DNA from: Siphlonurus alternatus
Lineage: Eukaryota > Arthropoda > Insecta > Ephemeroptera > Siphlonuridae
Reading direction: 5' to 3'
DNA length: 64,000 nucleotides
Assembly (NCBI GenBank): GCA_949825025.1
Contig: OX463781.1
Location: 42,525,469 to 42,589,468 of the forward strand
In this document: in pieces, positions 31,086-42,005 of the stretch
Layout: the number at the start of each line of letters is the position of its first letter
How positions within the stretch are numbered: the stretch's first letter is position 1
Made by a program: the position numbers and the translations under genes
Notes under the pieces: generated by a model
What the model was told of the DNA's origin: nothing
Seen by the model: the letters and a program-made list of their open reading frames with translations, nothing else
Database searches by the model: none

Positions 31086-31568
31086 AACCGAGAAATCCAA
31101 AAAAATTCATCTCACATAGTTTCTCCAGAAAAAAAAATCCAAAGTCAGAGAAAACGCGACATTTAACATGGGGCCTTTATACCTGAAAAAACAACCTCGA
31201 ATATCTCGAAAAAATACACCGTTAGTTGGTATGAAAAAAATATAGCCATGTTCGAGCTTTAACCAAAGGTTGTTTAAAAGAAACATACTTTCTCGAATCC
31301 GTTTTCCTGTCATAAAATCAAGAAAATTTTTTATGAGAATTAACATGGGAAATTTTCTTGATTTTTTATTCGTTTTTCTATGTTAAAGCTCGGGTCATAG
31401 AACATCATCATATTTTTTTCATACCACCTAATACTAAACGGTGTATTTTTTCGATATATTCGAGGGTCATTTTTAGGTAAGACTCCATGTTAAGCGACGC
31501 GTTCACTCTGACATTGGAATTTTTTTCTGGAGAACCTATGTGAGATGGAATTTTTTGGATTTCGGTTC
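31086..31568. mobile_element. Hairpin MITE with TCCAAAAAAATTCATCTCAC arms
   Basis: The left arm (CCGAGAAATCC, then CTCACATAGTTTCTCCAGAA, then CGAATATCTCGAAAAAATAC) is mirrored at 31330-31568. Its arm sequence is distantly like the inverted ends at 8905-9062 and 10548-10725. Confidence 0.8.
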
Positions 31569-31573
31569 CATAT

Positions 31574-31830
31574 CGTCCCTTTTCCGGAATAACGAGCTAT
31601 CTGCCTACTATAATCTCGTTGCAATTTCGGGTGAGCGCAATTTTGAGCTTTATTTTATACTGATTTACAGCTCATAATTGCGTTACCTGAATTAGCGGAC
31701 AGCTCATTATTGCAACGAGATCATGGTAAGCAGATAACTCATTATTGCAACGAGATCGTGGTAAGCAGATAAATCATTATTGCAACGAGATCGTGGTAAG
31801 CAGATAGCTCATTATTCCGGACGAGGGACG
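31574..31830. mobile_element. Hairpin MITE, ATAATGAGCTATCTG family (copy 2)
   Basis: The ends CGTCCCTTTTCCGGAATAAC and ATTATTCCGGACGAGGGACG are inverted. The right half holds three tandem units of CATTATTGCAACGAGATCGT plus GGTAAGCAGATA. Confidence 0.85.
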
Positions 31831-31929
31831 CTATGTACGTAGGAAATATTTAGTGTCAGTATATTTACATAATTTTGTAATTATATTATATAAGAGAATA
31901 TATATATATATATTATATATACGCATATA

Positions 31930-32208
31930 TAATATATTACAAGGAGATACCCTTAATAGCTTACAGCTCGCGGTGGGGTAATGAGTAGGGATAAGGTAGG
32001 GAAAGGATGGCGGCCACGGCTTTTATTACGCGTCCCAACATTTAATTGTTGAGGTGACAATGAGGAAATCGTGGAAAACCTCAGTCATGACGGACACCTC
32101 TACTTTTTCTCAATGGACCAAAGTGATATCCAAAGCCTGAAGAACCACACACGTGCATCACTGCACTGGGTGGAAAGCGAGATCAATTTACCCCAGGGAG
32201 GAAGCATC
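31930..32208 (-). mobile_element. 5S-derived SINE, lacking its 5S head
   Basis: On the - strand the body and 3' end are present (TCCCTGGGGTAAAT, GGTCCATTGAGAAAAAGTAG, TTCCCTACCTTATCCCTACT), but the copy stops before the 5S-like promoter. Confidence 0.8.
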
Positions 32209-32215
32209 ACCATGG

Positions 32216-32390
32216 CAATTAAAAACTGAGATGAATCATGAATCTGCGCAGGACTCAGCTCTTCATTGTTCATTTATTTATACATATTTTCGGATATATT
32301 GTAAAAAAACTTTTATATACTTCAGTTAAAAGTCATCTCCTGGCACCTTCTTTGCTCAGAGCTGATTGCTGCATTTGAAAGGTAAGACAT
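32216..32390 (+). repeat. Partial copy of the duplicated-segment core (exon-like block)
   Basis: TCACCATGGCAAT, GAATCTGCGCAG and AGTCATCTCCTGGC, then CTCAGAGCTGATTGCTG and AAAGGTAAGA, match 44757-44915 and 55279-55433. It directly follows the truncated SINE. Confidence 0.7.
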
Positions 32391-32437
32391 TAATTTATCC
32401 TATATTATTAAAACTAAATTATGTAATATATATATAT

Positions 32438-32703
32438 CAAAGTCTTCTGCTCGTTGTTAGTAAACAAAGTATTGTTGTGTAATGTCTGTCGCGTGAAGGA
32501 AAAAACATGGACCGGACGGTGGTTGATTTACATGTTAACTTATAATGGAAAATGACCGTTATTTATGAAGTTGAAACGGTTAACTAGCGCCAATACGTTC
32601 TTTGCTCTGGTGGAAAAATTAGGCACTTCGTCGTCCCACGTTTTACAATTACAAAAGGCTTAATGCTAACAACCAATTAATGGTTTGCGAGTAGAAGCCT
32701 TTG
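32438..32703. mobile_element. MITE with CAAAGTCTTCTGCTCG ends (copy 1)
   Basis: The left end CAAAGTCTTCTGCTCG and the right end CGAGTAGAAGCCTTTG are inverted, and ACATGGGACGACG-like blocks are mirrored inside. A related copy is at 59298-59581. TATA-rich sequence flanks both sides. Confidence 0.75.
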
Positions 32704-32722
32704 ATATATATATATATATATA

Positions 32723-32945
32723 TGTTGACATCAAAGCCCGAAAAAAATGCCAACATCTAGGTGTGCCCCTAGCGACTTGAGTAAAGCCCGCGAAAATTAA
32801 CAAATATTTTTAGCTTTGCTCATTTAAAATTGCTCATTTCTAAAAGTGCTCAACTTGAAACATGCAAAGCCTGACGAGAAGTTTTATTTCGGGCTTTGCT
32901 CATTGTTTTGATCATTTCTAGAAGTGCTTAAAGCAAAATGAAAAA
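32723..32945. mobile_element. Single end of the GTGTGCCCCTAGCG TIR family
   Basis: Collinear with 18876-19095 (TGTTGxCAxCAAAGCCCGA, then GGTGTGCCCCTAGCGACTTG and GGGCTTTGCTCATTGTTTTG). No inverted partner follows within the next few hundred bases. Confidence 0.75.
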
Positions 32946-33435
32946 TATTAATTTGAAATTGTGCGTTGTGATCAAAAATTTTGCTTCCAAAGCGAATTCG
33001 CTTCCAGATTGTAACTTATATTATATATGATGAAGTTTGAGATTTTAAAAATATATTCAGCTTAAATTTTATTTATTTATTTATCTATTATTTTCTTTAT
33101 TATCGAATTAATATCTGTCTATGAATTTCATTTCATAATTTTACATGAAAATATTAGAGTTGCTGTATTTGTTTAATTATAAAAGTATCCTTAAATTTGT
33201 TGAGACTAAAATTCAATACAATAATGAAAAAAATAATTATCCAAAATTTAAAAATGTTAACAATAATTGACAAGTACAATTTTCAATGTCTGAAGCTTTT
33301 TTGAAAGGATCAAAAAATAATATTAAATTTTAGGTACAAAAAGGCAAGCAAAAAATAATGCATTATGGCCAATATCTCATGATATAGTGAATGACCTCGA
33401 TAAAAAAATATTAATATAATATATAATATAATATA
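32946..33435. other. AT-rich flank of the gypsy element
   Basis: No gene is recognised. It ends in a TATAA-rich tract directly against the LTR. Confidence 0.45.
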
Positions 33436-33745
33436 TGTAATATATGTTGTTTCTTCTCTACTCGGTATAATCCTGTCTACGAAATTAAACAGTTGATTTA
33501 CACTACAATATAATATACTTTTATTATATTTGTTGCACACGTTACAGTAATAGAAAATAGTTACTTGACTTCTCCTCACGGAGGCCCAGGAGAGAGAGAT
33601 GATAGAGCCACCAGGTAGAAGGTGGCTAGTTTGGGAACCAACTCAGGTGAGGAGTGGGAGAGAAAGGAATGACGTCAAATGGAGAAGTACAGGATAATAA
33701 TATCGTGAGCGTAATAAAGTATTACGCTGATTGACGGATGTAACA
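33436..33745 (-). repeat. Gypsy element 3' LTR (310 bp)
   Basis: Starts TG and ends CA on each strand, and appears identical to 38569-38878 throughout. On the - strand it holds an AATAAA polyadenylation signal within ATATAATAAAAG. Confidence 0.93.
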
Positions 33746-33762
33746 ATTCCTCCCTTTTTGGC
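33746..33762 (-). other. Polypurine tract of the gypsy element
   Basis: On the - strand AAAAAGGGAGGAAT lies immediately before the 3' LTR, the expected plus-strand priming site. Confidence 0.85.
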
Positions 33763-34103
33763 AAAACAAAACAATTGGAAACAGACAGACCATAAGAAAT
33801 TTCTTGGCTGCAAAATTATTATTAAAAATTGTTTTAAAACTGAATATCCTTTCAAAATTGAATTGTGTCCGATATGAACGTGACACCACAAAGGATACTT
33901 GGAAAACACACTTGATTGATTCGACTTGAATCTTTAGTTTTACTGGTAGTTAGCAACCATAAAATTTACTATGAACTGCTGTATGAAGTTAACGTTAAAT
34001 GAAGGGAGTGCAAACTTAACCCTAAAATTTAACATAAATTGAGGCTATGAAACCCATGAAAATTTTAAGTTACAACAAAAACAATCATTGAAATTTAGTG
34101 AAT

Positions 34104-37100
34104 TTAGGATGATGGGTTCTGCAGTCGAGCGGAGCGCCTTGTTGCGGGCTCGGTTGTGCGAGCACGCTGCTTGCGCGCTCGCGGGGCCTGGGAGCTTGTA
34201 GCCTCTGGCGGCTCCGCGCGCGGCTTTGGCTCCTCGCGCGGCTTTGGCTCCGCGGCGGCGGTAAGCGGTGGCTCACCGCGCTCTACCACCTGCGCCGTCC
34301 CTCCTGCAGTTGACCCACTGCCTCGCGGATCATTGTGGATATCATCTGAAACACTCGAATCAAAGTCTGAGTTTGGTTCGCTATGATCGCGAGTAGAACT
34401 CGACGATGTTGCTGCCTCCGCTCCGTTGTGATGATCGCTAATCTGTAATGCAGAACGGATCTGATCACAATGGCGCTTAACCACATGTCCGCTTTTTGTA
34501 ATTATATGATAATTACGAGGTCCTTTCACAGTACAGATTTTTCCCGATGACCACTTGTTGCGGCCATTGTAATTTCGGTACCACACCGGATCACCTACAC
34601 AAAATTGACGTGATGGACTGTCTGATAAGACGCTGGCGAGTGCCTTTTCCTCCCTTTTTGGATTGGTGACACTAGCGGTGTACGGATGCAGCTTGTCTAG
34701 CATGTGGCGAAGCTTGCGCCCCATGAGAAGCTCGGCTGGGGAGACTCCCGTTGTCTCGCATGGTGAACAATGCAATGACAACAAAACATTTGCGAGCTCC
34801 CTTCTCCACCACTTTGCTGGTACTTTTTGTAGCATCCCCTTGAATGTTTGTACCGCTCGCTCTGCTAGTCCATTTGATGCTGGCATGTATTCCGCCACTC
34901 TATGGTGCTTGATCAGATTTGCTCGTAGAAACTCGGCAAAACCCTCTGAACGGAACGCTGGCCCATTGTCCGATACGATCTCGTCCGGAATGCCGTGAGT
35001 AGCGAAGAGTTTCCGGAGTACCTGAATTGTAGTCTCCGCCGATAGCGATCCGCTCGTCTCCTCGACTTCAATCCACCTAGAAAATGAATCTACTACCACC
35101 AAAAATGTTTTTCCAAATTTGGGGCCTGCAAAGTCGATGTGCAGTCGTGACCATGGTCTCGCGGGCACGGACCACGGTACAACGCTGGCTTTGGGAGGTG
35201 CGCGGGCGGTGCGACTACACTCGTCACAGCTTCGCGCTAACGTCTCGATGTCGTTGTCGAGACCCGGCCACCACACGTAGCTGCGGGCTATCGCCTTCAT
35301 CTTGACGATACCCTGATGTGTGCGATGTAGCTGTTGGAGAACTTTCTCTCTCAACACTGAGGGTACTATAACACGATCTCCTACAAGTAAACAACCTTTA
35401 CTCACGGACATAGTTTTCATTCTAGCTTTGTACGGCGCACACTCGTCTCCGAGATCTCCGGCTGTCTCGTTGTGTAGCACGGCGCGCATGACGCGCGACA
35501 TCACCTTGTCGTTCTTTGTCTCCGCGACCATGTGCTCCACTGAGATCGGTGAGTCTGGCCTGGACTCCTCGATCAACAGGACTCCTGCGGGCTCCTTCTC
35601 GACGGTGTCATCGGACCCCTCTATTGGCAGTCGGCTGAATAAGTCTGCATTCGCGTGGTCCTTGCCTGGGCGATACTGCAATTTGTAATTGTAGTTATTC
35701 AACCGTACACCCCAACGAATCATTCGCAGAGACATGACGTCAGGCAAAGGTTTGTTTGGTCTAAATAGACCAAGAAGTGGTTTATGATCAGTGAGTATGG
35801 TAAAGGTTGGTTGTCCACTAAGGTACATGTGAAACTTACGAATTCCAAAAATGATCGATAAAGCCTCTCGATCTATTTGTGCGTAGTTTTTCTCGCTTGG
35901 TCGGAGCGTCCTCGATGCATTGGCTACTGGCCGCTCCTGCTGGTTCGGAAGGACATGGGATAGTACTGCCGACACCCCATATGATGACGCGTCGCAGGCG
36001 AGCACGATGGGGAGCGTCGGGTCGTAGTGCATTAGCACGACGTCAGACGACATCACCTGCTTAACATAAGTCATGGCCCGCTCGTGTCTCTCGCCCCATT
36101 CCCATGCTTTACCTTTTTGCAGCAACTCGTACAAGGGCGTAAAAATTTCTGCTTTACGGGGTAAAAACCGGTCATAATAATTAATATACCCTAGCACTGA
36201 TTGTAATTGCTGCACATTGGTAGGGGACGGCATGTCTATCAGAGCTTCTACCTTCCCGCATGTAGGACTCACCCCCTCTGCTGAGATATGGTAGCCTACG
36301 AAGTCCAGCTCTGTTACTGCGAACAGACATTTTCGGATGTTTACCCGTAAACCGACTGACTGAATGCGATCCAGCACGGCCCGGGTCCTCTCCCAGACTT
36401 CTTCTTTGGATCCTCCTTGGATGAGAACATCGTCGTAATATACACCGACGCCCTGTAGTCCTGCAAGCAGCTTATGCATGATCCTGAAAAATATTGCTGG
36501 TGCTGAGGACAAACCAAAAACCAGTCTGGCGGGTCTAAACAAGCCTTTGATGGTGTTGATGGTGAGAATCTTGGAAGTCTCCTCATCCACTGTAATCTGT
36601 AAATAAGCCCTGGCGAGATCCAATTTGACAAAAAACTTTCCCCCCGCTAATTTATCTAATATTTGGTTGACTGTGGTCATGGGGTACACATCTTTCTTAC
36701 ACAATGGATTGACTGTCCCCGAGTAGTCTCCACAGACCCTCACGGTGCCGTCGTCTTTTACGACGTTCACCACTGGCGTGCCCCACTCTGAGGTTGGCAC
36801 GGGGAAGTGCGACTCTTCCTCGACCAAGAGATCAAGCGCGGTGTTCGCGCGGCTCTCCTTGGCATAGGGTACTTGCCTCGGTGGTAGAAACACAGGTTGC
36901 GCCCCTTCCACAAGCTCGATGTGCGCGGGCTCTCCGGTGTACTTGCCCAGACCTGGTTTGAACACGTCCTCGTAGCCCTTCAGCTCCACGGGCAGTCGTC
37001 CCTGGCTGGTACCCACGAGATTGACATTTCCTGGGAATTGCACAGAAATATTTAGCATACTGAACCAATTGCGACCTAAGAGGTTTGGGCCAGGGTACTT

Positions 37101-38537
37101 CATTACGACCAACGTTTGATCATACTTTTTATTTTCAAAGTTCACTTGAACTTGTACAACTCCAGCAATTGCAAGTTTTTGCTTAGACCACGTCTGTAAA
37201 TTTAAATCACAAGTTTGTAATTCATTATTTGACCAAAATTTTTTAAAAGTATCAAACCCAATTAGTGTGTGACCTGCGCCCGAATCGATCTCGAAACGGA
37301 TTGCATGTTTGTCCACACTCAATGTTAATTTGTACTCCGACACTTCGGTACCCATAGTTGCATACAGATACGACGCTGGTGTGTCGGTCACGGCGGTGGT
37401 GCTTGCCCGAGGCTGCTCCTCGCAGTAGTGAGCGTGCTGCTGCCGCCCCCGCCCTCGGCTACCTCCTCGACCCCTAGAACTCGAAGTGGGCGTGGCGTCC
37501 TTCTTCTTTTCCGGTTCCTTACTCCAGCAAGCTCTATCGGAGTGACCAGTCTTACCGCACCCTGCACAAACACTATTCTTGTATCGGCAATTGGCTGACA
37601 CGTGATTACTGAAACCACAACGATAGCATGACTTTCGCTGCTTAGCTTGCTGTTGGTGCGTGCGAGCTGGCGTGACGTCACGCTGCACCGCTGCCGCATT
37701 CCTCTGATGACCTTGGCCTTGCTGGCCCAGTGTTACTCGGTGCACATTCCTCTCTCCGGTCACCTGGCCTCCCTGGAAACTCAACACGTCATTCCTTGCC
37801 GCCTCCGCCGCCAGCGCCCGTTGCTGCACCTTGGCGAAGGTCAAGTCTGGAATCTGAAGAATTTGTTCTTTAAGTTTCCTATCTCTCAAACCTTTCAAAA
37901 CCTGTCCAAGTAAAGCCTGTTCAAGATTTTCGAACTGACAATGTTCACTAAGCCCGTTTAACTCAGCCAAGAATTGTGAAACTGTCTCACTTTCATTTTG
38001 TACACGACCCCAAAATTTGTCTCTTTTTACCCACATGTTAGGTTTTGGATCATAAAATTTTGCAAGGGTTTCTACACACTCCTCATACGTTAAATCAGTA
38101 GGCTTTCTAGGAATTGAAAGAGTTCTGAGTCTAAAATAAGCCTCTGTGCCCATTACTGTTAGCAAAGTACTTTTCCTACGTTCCGGGTCTGCAATGCAAT
38201 TTGATTTGAAAAATTCCTCAAGTCTTTCGATGTAAATTTCCCAAGTTTCAACACCCCCCGGTACGTATTCATAAGTCTTTCCTACTTTAACGTTAGTCGC
38301 CCCCGCAGTTTGCTGCTGTGTAGGCATAGGAATTGTTCCTAAATTAGCTAAAGCAAGAAAACTTTTCACCAAGTCCGCAGTTGCAGCTTCTCTCGCTGCT
38401 TGTTCTTGTTCTGCTTTTTCTCGCGCCTCGCGAGCCCAGCGTTCAGACTCGGTTTCTGTTGGTGGCGCCATTCCTGCTTCTAGGTCTTCAAATCTTGTAA
38501 AAACACGCACAGGAGGTACCTTGTCACTCATAAGCAC
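34104..38537 (-). CDS. Gypsy Gag-Pol polyprotein, 1477 aa
   Basis: A single fused frame with no stop or shift between Gag and Pol. The Gag domain (about 90-250) is followed by two CCHC knuckles (about 304-337: CYRCGFSNHVSANC and CAGCGKTGHSDRAC) and an RG-rich linker. The aspartic protease has DSG at 418-420. The reverse transcriptase spans about 570-770, with KLDLARAYLQI and the catalytic YYDD at 700-703. The RNase H spans about 845-970 (ACDASSYGVSAVL and TDHKPL). The integrase has an H-H-C-C zinc domain at about 1071-1108 and the catalytic core with D in HIDFAGP, D in SDNGPAF and the E region near NGLAERAV. The tail is basic and rich in R, P and E. Codon use is clearly richer in GC than the surrounding DNA, most strongly in the C-terminal and protease/RT regions. 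The start is the first ATG after the leader; an internal ATG three codons on (MSDK) is an alternative. Confidence 0.95.
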   Translation of the reverse strand: MLMSDKVPPVRVFTRFEDLEAGMAPPTETESERWAREAREKAEQEQAAREAATADLVKSFLALANLGTIPMPTQQQTAGATNVKVGKTYEYVPGGVETWEIYIERLEEFFKSNCIADPERRKSTLLTVMGTEAYFRLRTLSIPRKPTDLTYEECVETLAKFYDPKPNMWVKRDKFWGRVQNESETVSQFLAELNGLSEHCQFENLEQALLGQVLKGLRDRKLKEQILQIPDLTFAKVQQRALAAEAARNDVLSFQGGQVTGERNVHRVTLGQQGQGHQRNAAAVQRDVTPARTHQQQAKQRKSCYRCGFSNHVSANCRYKNSVCAGCGKTGHSDRACWSKEPEKKKDATPTSSSRGRGGSRGRGRQQHAHYCEEQPRASTTAVTDTPASYLYATMGTEVSEYKLTLSVDKHAIRFEIDSGAGHTLIGFDTFKKFWSNNELQTCDLNLQTWSKQKLAIAGVVQVQVNFENKKYDQTLVVMKYPGPNLLGRNWFSMLNISVQFPGNVNLVGTSQGRLPVELKGYEDVFKPGLGKYTGEPAHIELVEGAQPVFLPPRQVPYAKESRANTALDLLVEEESHFPVPTSEWGTPVVNVVKDDGTVRVCGDYSGTVNPLCKKDVYPMTTVNQILDKLAGGKFFVKLDLARAYLQITVDEETSKILTINTIKGLFRPARLVFGLSSAPAIFFRIMHKLLAGLQGVGVYYDDVLIQGGSKEEVWERTRAVLDRIQSVGLRVNIRKCLFAVTELDFVGYHISAEGVSPTCGKVEALIDMPSPTNVQQLQSVLGYINYYDRFLPRKAEIFTPLYELLQKGKAWEWGERHERAMTYVKQVMSSDVVLMHYDPTLPIVLACDASSYGVSAVLSHVLPNQQERPVANASRTLRPSEKNYAQIDREALSIIFGIRKFHMYLSGQPTFTILTDHKPLLGLFRPNKPLPDVMSLRMIRWGVRLNNYNYKLQYRPGKDHANADLFSRLPIEGSDDTVEKEPAGVLLIEESRPDSPISVEHMVAETKNDKVMSRVMRAVLHNETAGDLGDECAPYKARMKTMSVSKGCLLVGDRVIVPSVLREKVLQQLHRTHQGIVKMKAIARSYVWWPGLDNDIETLARSCDECSRTARAPPKASVVPWSVPARPWSRLHIDFAGPKFGKTFLVVVDSFSRWIEVEETSGSLSAETTIQVLRKLFATHGIPDEIVSDNGPAFRSEGFAEFLRANLIKHHRVAEYMPASNGLAERAVQTFKGMLQKVPAKWWRRELANVLLSLHCSPCETTGVSPAELLMGRKLRHMLDKLHPYTASVTNPKREEKALASVLSDSPSRQFCVGDPVWYRNYNGRNKWSSGKICTVKGPRNYHIITKSGHVVKRHCDQIRSALQISDHHNGAEAATSSSSTRDHSEPNSDFDSSVSDDIHNDPRGSGSTAGGTAQVVERGEPPLTAAAEPKPREEPKPRAEPPEATSSQAPRARKQRARTTEPATRRSARLQNPSS

Positions 38538-38552
38538 TTTGCATAGTCACCT

Positions 38553-38568
38553 TTTAACTCGTCGCCAC
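38553..38568 (-). other. Primer-binding site of the gypsy element
   Basis: On the - strand GTGGCGACGAG begins directly after the LTR end (ATTACA). The complementary tRNA cannot be named with certainty. Nearly the same string occurs at 44409 and 54607. Confidence 0.7.
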
Positions 38569-38878
38569 TGTAATATATGTTGTTTCTTCTCTACTCGGTA
38601 TAATCCTGTCTACGAAATTAAACAGTTGATTTACACTACAATATAATATACTTTTATTATATTTGTTGCACACGTTACAGTAATAGAAAATAGTTACTTG
38701 ACTTCTCCTCACGGAGGCCCAGGAGAGAGAGATGATAGAGCCACCAGGTAGAAGGTGGCTAGTTTGGGAACCAACTCAGGTGAGGAGTGGGAGAGAAAGG
38801 AATGACGTCAAATGGAGAAGTACAGGATAATAATATCGTGAGCGTAATAAAGTATTACGCTGATTGACGGATGTAACA
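38569..38878 (-). repeat. Gypsy element 5' LTR (310 bp)
   Basis: Matches 33436-33745 base for base by eye. It contains the promoter and start site in principle; no clear TATA box was assigned. Confidence 0.93.
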
Positions 38879-40373
38879 GTTAGCATGCATGCAGTTCTTA
38901 TTTGTAATGACCCAAAATTATACTGCTTTAAAATGCTTCAAAATATAGTTCAATGCTCAAATTGTTACATTGGTAATTTAATTTTTTTCTAATAATTCTA
39001 ATAAAGTACATATATTATATATTCGTGGATACATTAATTAATTTTGTCAAAAAAAAAATGGACACTGTTAGGTGACGTAAGGAGGGTTGCGAACTTTCTC
39101 TTTTTGTGATGTCAGGAGCTGAGGGGATTTAAGACCGTGGATAATATAATAGATTCCACCGCAATACAAGGGAGACCTACGGCCGCTTGACTTCCCGCCG
39201 TGTATTTTTCACTATTTTACTATTTATTTTAAAAAATTATGTAATTTTACCTCATATAACAATATTATATTTATAAAATATGTTATTTTTCTATATTTTT
39301 CCTGAGTGCTGAAAATTCATATTTTAATATTCAAGCGTCAATCACCACTCGTCTATAGCACTTTGCAGCAAAACATTTTATTCTTAACAAAATATTATTA
39401 TATTATAATATACTGTATAATGTAAACATGTATTTTATGCATAAATATTAATATTTTATGTACTGCATAAGTTCATAATAATATAGTGTTTAGAATAAAA
39501 AATAAATTAATGAAATAAATTACAGCAATAAATAAGTTTCTCAATGCTGCAACTTATTGTGTAATGTTTAAAGTTCAAAACATTTCACTTCAAACTATAG
39601 CAAATATTTTCTTTAAGGATGAATCAATGAATTATTGACATCTCGTAATCGTACTGCCTGACTGAAACAAGACTTGCAGGGGTTTTAGAACTCGTCATCA
39701 ATAGTTGGCAAGCAAATTTTAAAGCAAATCTGTCTTATCAGTTTTGTGAAAACTGAGGTAGAAGTTTAACATTGGCCTTATGGACAAAAACCGGAATTGA
39801 AGCTGTACAGTAAGAAAACGGCAAGACTGAATTTGTTCCAACCATTAACGATTAAGTTTTAGAACATTATCGATTTTTTAAAATTTATTTCATTCGATTT
39901 GTTTGCAGGGAAATATTCTTTGACTCTGGCAGTAACTGAAATTAATCGTTAAAAAATAATACTATATTATAGTAATAATATTTATAATTATACATATATA
40001 TATATATGCAATATATACTGTGTATATATATATATAAGAGTAGCGCTTGGATGTAATGTGTACACACTGCTTATCTTAGCTTATTTAATCGTTACTTTAG
40101 GTCTATTACTATCTAGCTACTAATACTAGCTCAACAATCTATCAATTTGGAAATCCAATAGGTTTTATTACTAACAATCAATTGTATAACACAAATTATA
40201 ATACAGCGCTTATAACAGTTATAACTTTATTGTAACAAATTTATTGCAAATATTTTTTTATATATTTTTAACGACCTGCTAAATTACATCAAATAATATT
40301 TTATACTTATAAATGTTTTAACCTAAGTATTTACAATGAATAATATTCATTGTCGCTTTTTTTACTTTACAAG
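38879..40373. other. AT-rich spacer, no gene recognised
   Basis: It contains poly-A/T tracts, the repeat-like string at about 39850-39960 shared with 29830-29990, and short TATA runs near 39990-40035. No exon was found. Confidence 0.45.
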
Positions 40374-40622
40374 GTTATACCCATATGAGCTTGGAGCCAG
40401 GTAATGGATAGGGATAATGGAGATAAAGGATGGTGCTCATGGCTTCTTACGCGTCCCAACATGAGCTGAATGGGGCTGGGGGAACCAGGGGAAACCGCAG
40501 TCAGGGCAGACACCTCTATTTGTTAAAAAATAATAAAAATTACCTCCAAAGCTTGGGGAACCACACACAAGTGCATCACTGCTTTGCTGGAAACCTAGAC
40601 GGATTTACCCCGGGGAGGCAGG
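40374..40622 (-). mobile_element. 5S-derived SINE, diverged, lacking its 5S head
   Basis: The body blocks are recognisable on the - strand (CCCCGGGGTAAATCCGTCTA, GGTTCCCCAAGCTTTGGAGG, ACGCGTAAG). The head is missing and the centre has an A-rich change. Confidence 0.7.
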
Positions 40623-40844
40623 TCCTATATATTATACTATTTTAGCTGTTTTTACAAAATCAGGCAAGTTATTAGTACTTAAATGTAACCAAACAAATTA
40701 CAAGATATCTTCGTAACTTGTGGGATACAAGTAAGAGGAAGAGAGTCTGATTTTACATTGGTGTCGACATACTATAGCTGAGCGACCTATCTGATAAATA
40801 TGATTCAATTAAACTAAGGCTCTTGTTATCACAACCATTCAATA

Positions 40845-41760
40845 TCATGCATTTTTTTTAAATAATAATTTTATCTTAACTATCGAACGCATTTGAAAAA
40901 TAAAAAAAAATAAAACAACACAAGGTTTTTTCTCATCAATGTTTTTATATATATCGCTCAATAAGTCAAATGAGGCTGTTGTTGTGGATTTATTTTTTAA
41001 AAAATCATGCTCAAAACTTGAAATTAAATTATTGTCGCGTCTGAAATCCATTAACAAATGACTACAGTAATACACTTTCAGAAGGCTTAGTGACAGCCGA
41101 GTTTTGTGTCAATGGTCTACAATTATTTAATATAATACTTTACCCTTTTTCATAAACTGGCTTAGTTAACTTTATTTGTGGAAACCTACACACAGATATC
41201 GATTGGTTTATAAGAGCTGTTAAAGGCACTAGCTGCTAATAAAGGCGCACAATATTTCAAAACAATTTACGGAATATCATCTGGCCCAGCAGAGTTTTTA
41301 TTTGGATGTGATTTTAACTCGTTAAGAATGGTATAATGTTTGATATATATGTTTAAAACTGAAATTAAAATTATTTTGAGGGAGTTGGCTAATATCAATA
41401 GGTACCGGCGGGGTTGGAAACTTTTCCTGTACCTTTTTTTCTACGATTTAAAAAAAAACAACAACTTTAAATGCATTACTTATTTCAAGCGCATCAGATG
41501 TGATTTTGTTTCCTACTAACAATTCATATATAGAAAAGTTAGTCTTTGCAGCAACATTACATTCTCTTTTAATAATATTCCAAGTTGCCAAAATTTTATT
41601 GTCTGCTGCGTCTAATTCTATAGAATTAGACGCAGCAGACAATAAAATTATGGCAACTTGGAATATTATTAAAAGAGAATGTAATGTTGCTGCAAAGACT
41701 AACTTTTCTATTAAAATTTTATTAAAATTATGTAAATTTTCTGGGCTGAATTTCCTTTAA
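40845..41760 (-). mobile_element. Broken LINE fragment(s), LINE-A-like
   Basis: On the - strand 40845-41075 includes FLKNKSTTTASFDLLSDIYK, an RT fragment. Around 41260-41320 a KNSAGPDDIP-like RT block can be read, and 41448-41642 encodes an upstream linker (ATWNIIKRECNVAAKTNFSI) similar to LINE-A's AWDIVKNTTN region. Frames are broken throughout. Confidence 0.75.
41530..41711. repeat. 182-bp spacerless palindrome within LINE sequence
   Basis: The arms 41530-41620 and 41621-41711 are reverse complements with one mismatch and no spacer; the centre is TCTAATTCTATAGAATTAGA. Both arms encode the same LINE peptide (NKIxATWNIIKRECNVAAK) in opposite directions. Confidence 0.9.
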
Positions 41761-41849
41761 TAGCATTTGCCCTTATCATTACTATGGAAAGATATTTAAT
41801 ACAATATTTTATTGAATATACAATATTATTTGCTGTACTGATTTTTCCC

Positions 41850-42005
41850 CGTGGTCATGCTGTGTCTTTTTTTCCAAATTTACGGAAAAGTGTATCTTCA
41901 TCGGTGTCCTCCACAGACCTCCGCAGTCCCCCTTCACCCTGTATACTACAGTAGAGCACATTTTAAATTTTACTGAAGGTCAACACGTGACTCTCTCGTG
42001 GCCTG
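41850..42005 (+). pseudogene. LINE endonuclease fragment, + strand
   Basis: One frame reads IFIGVLHRPPQSPFTLYTT, matching the YRPP-type block of APE endonucleases in LINEs. There is no continuous ORF. Confidence 0.6.

Larger units (their letters stand above)
33436..38878 (-). mobile_element. Complete Ty3/gypsy LTR retrotransposon, 5443 bp
   Basis: On the - strand the order is 5' LTR (38569-38878), primer-binding site, one Gag-Pol ORF, a 358-bp untranslated stretch, polypurine tract and 3' LTR (33436-33745). The LTRs match over their full length and the ORF is intact, so insertion was recent. The five bases outside the LTRs differ (ATATA on the left, GTTAG on the right), so no target duplication is seen. 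The protease-RT-RNase H-integrase order defines it as Ty3/gypsy. There is no env ORF. Confidence 0.95.
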
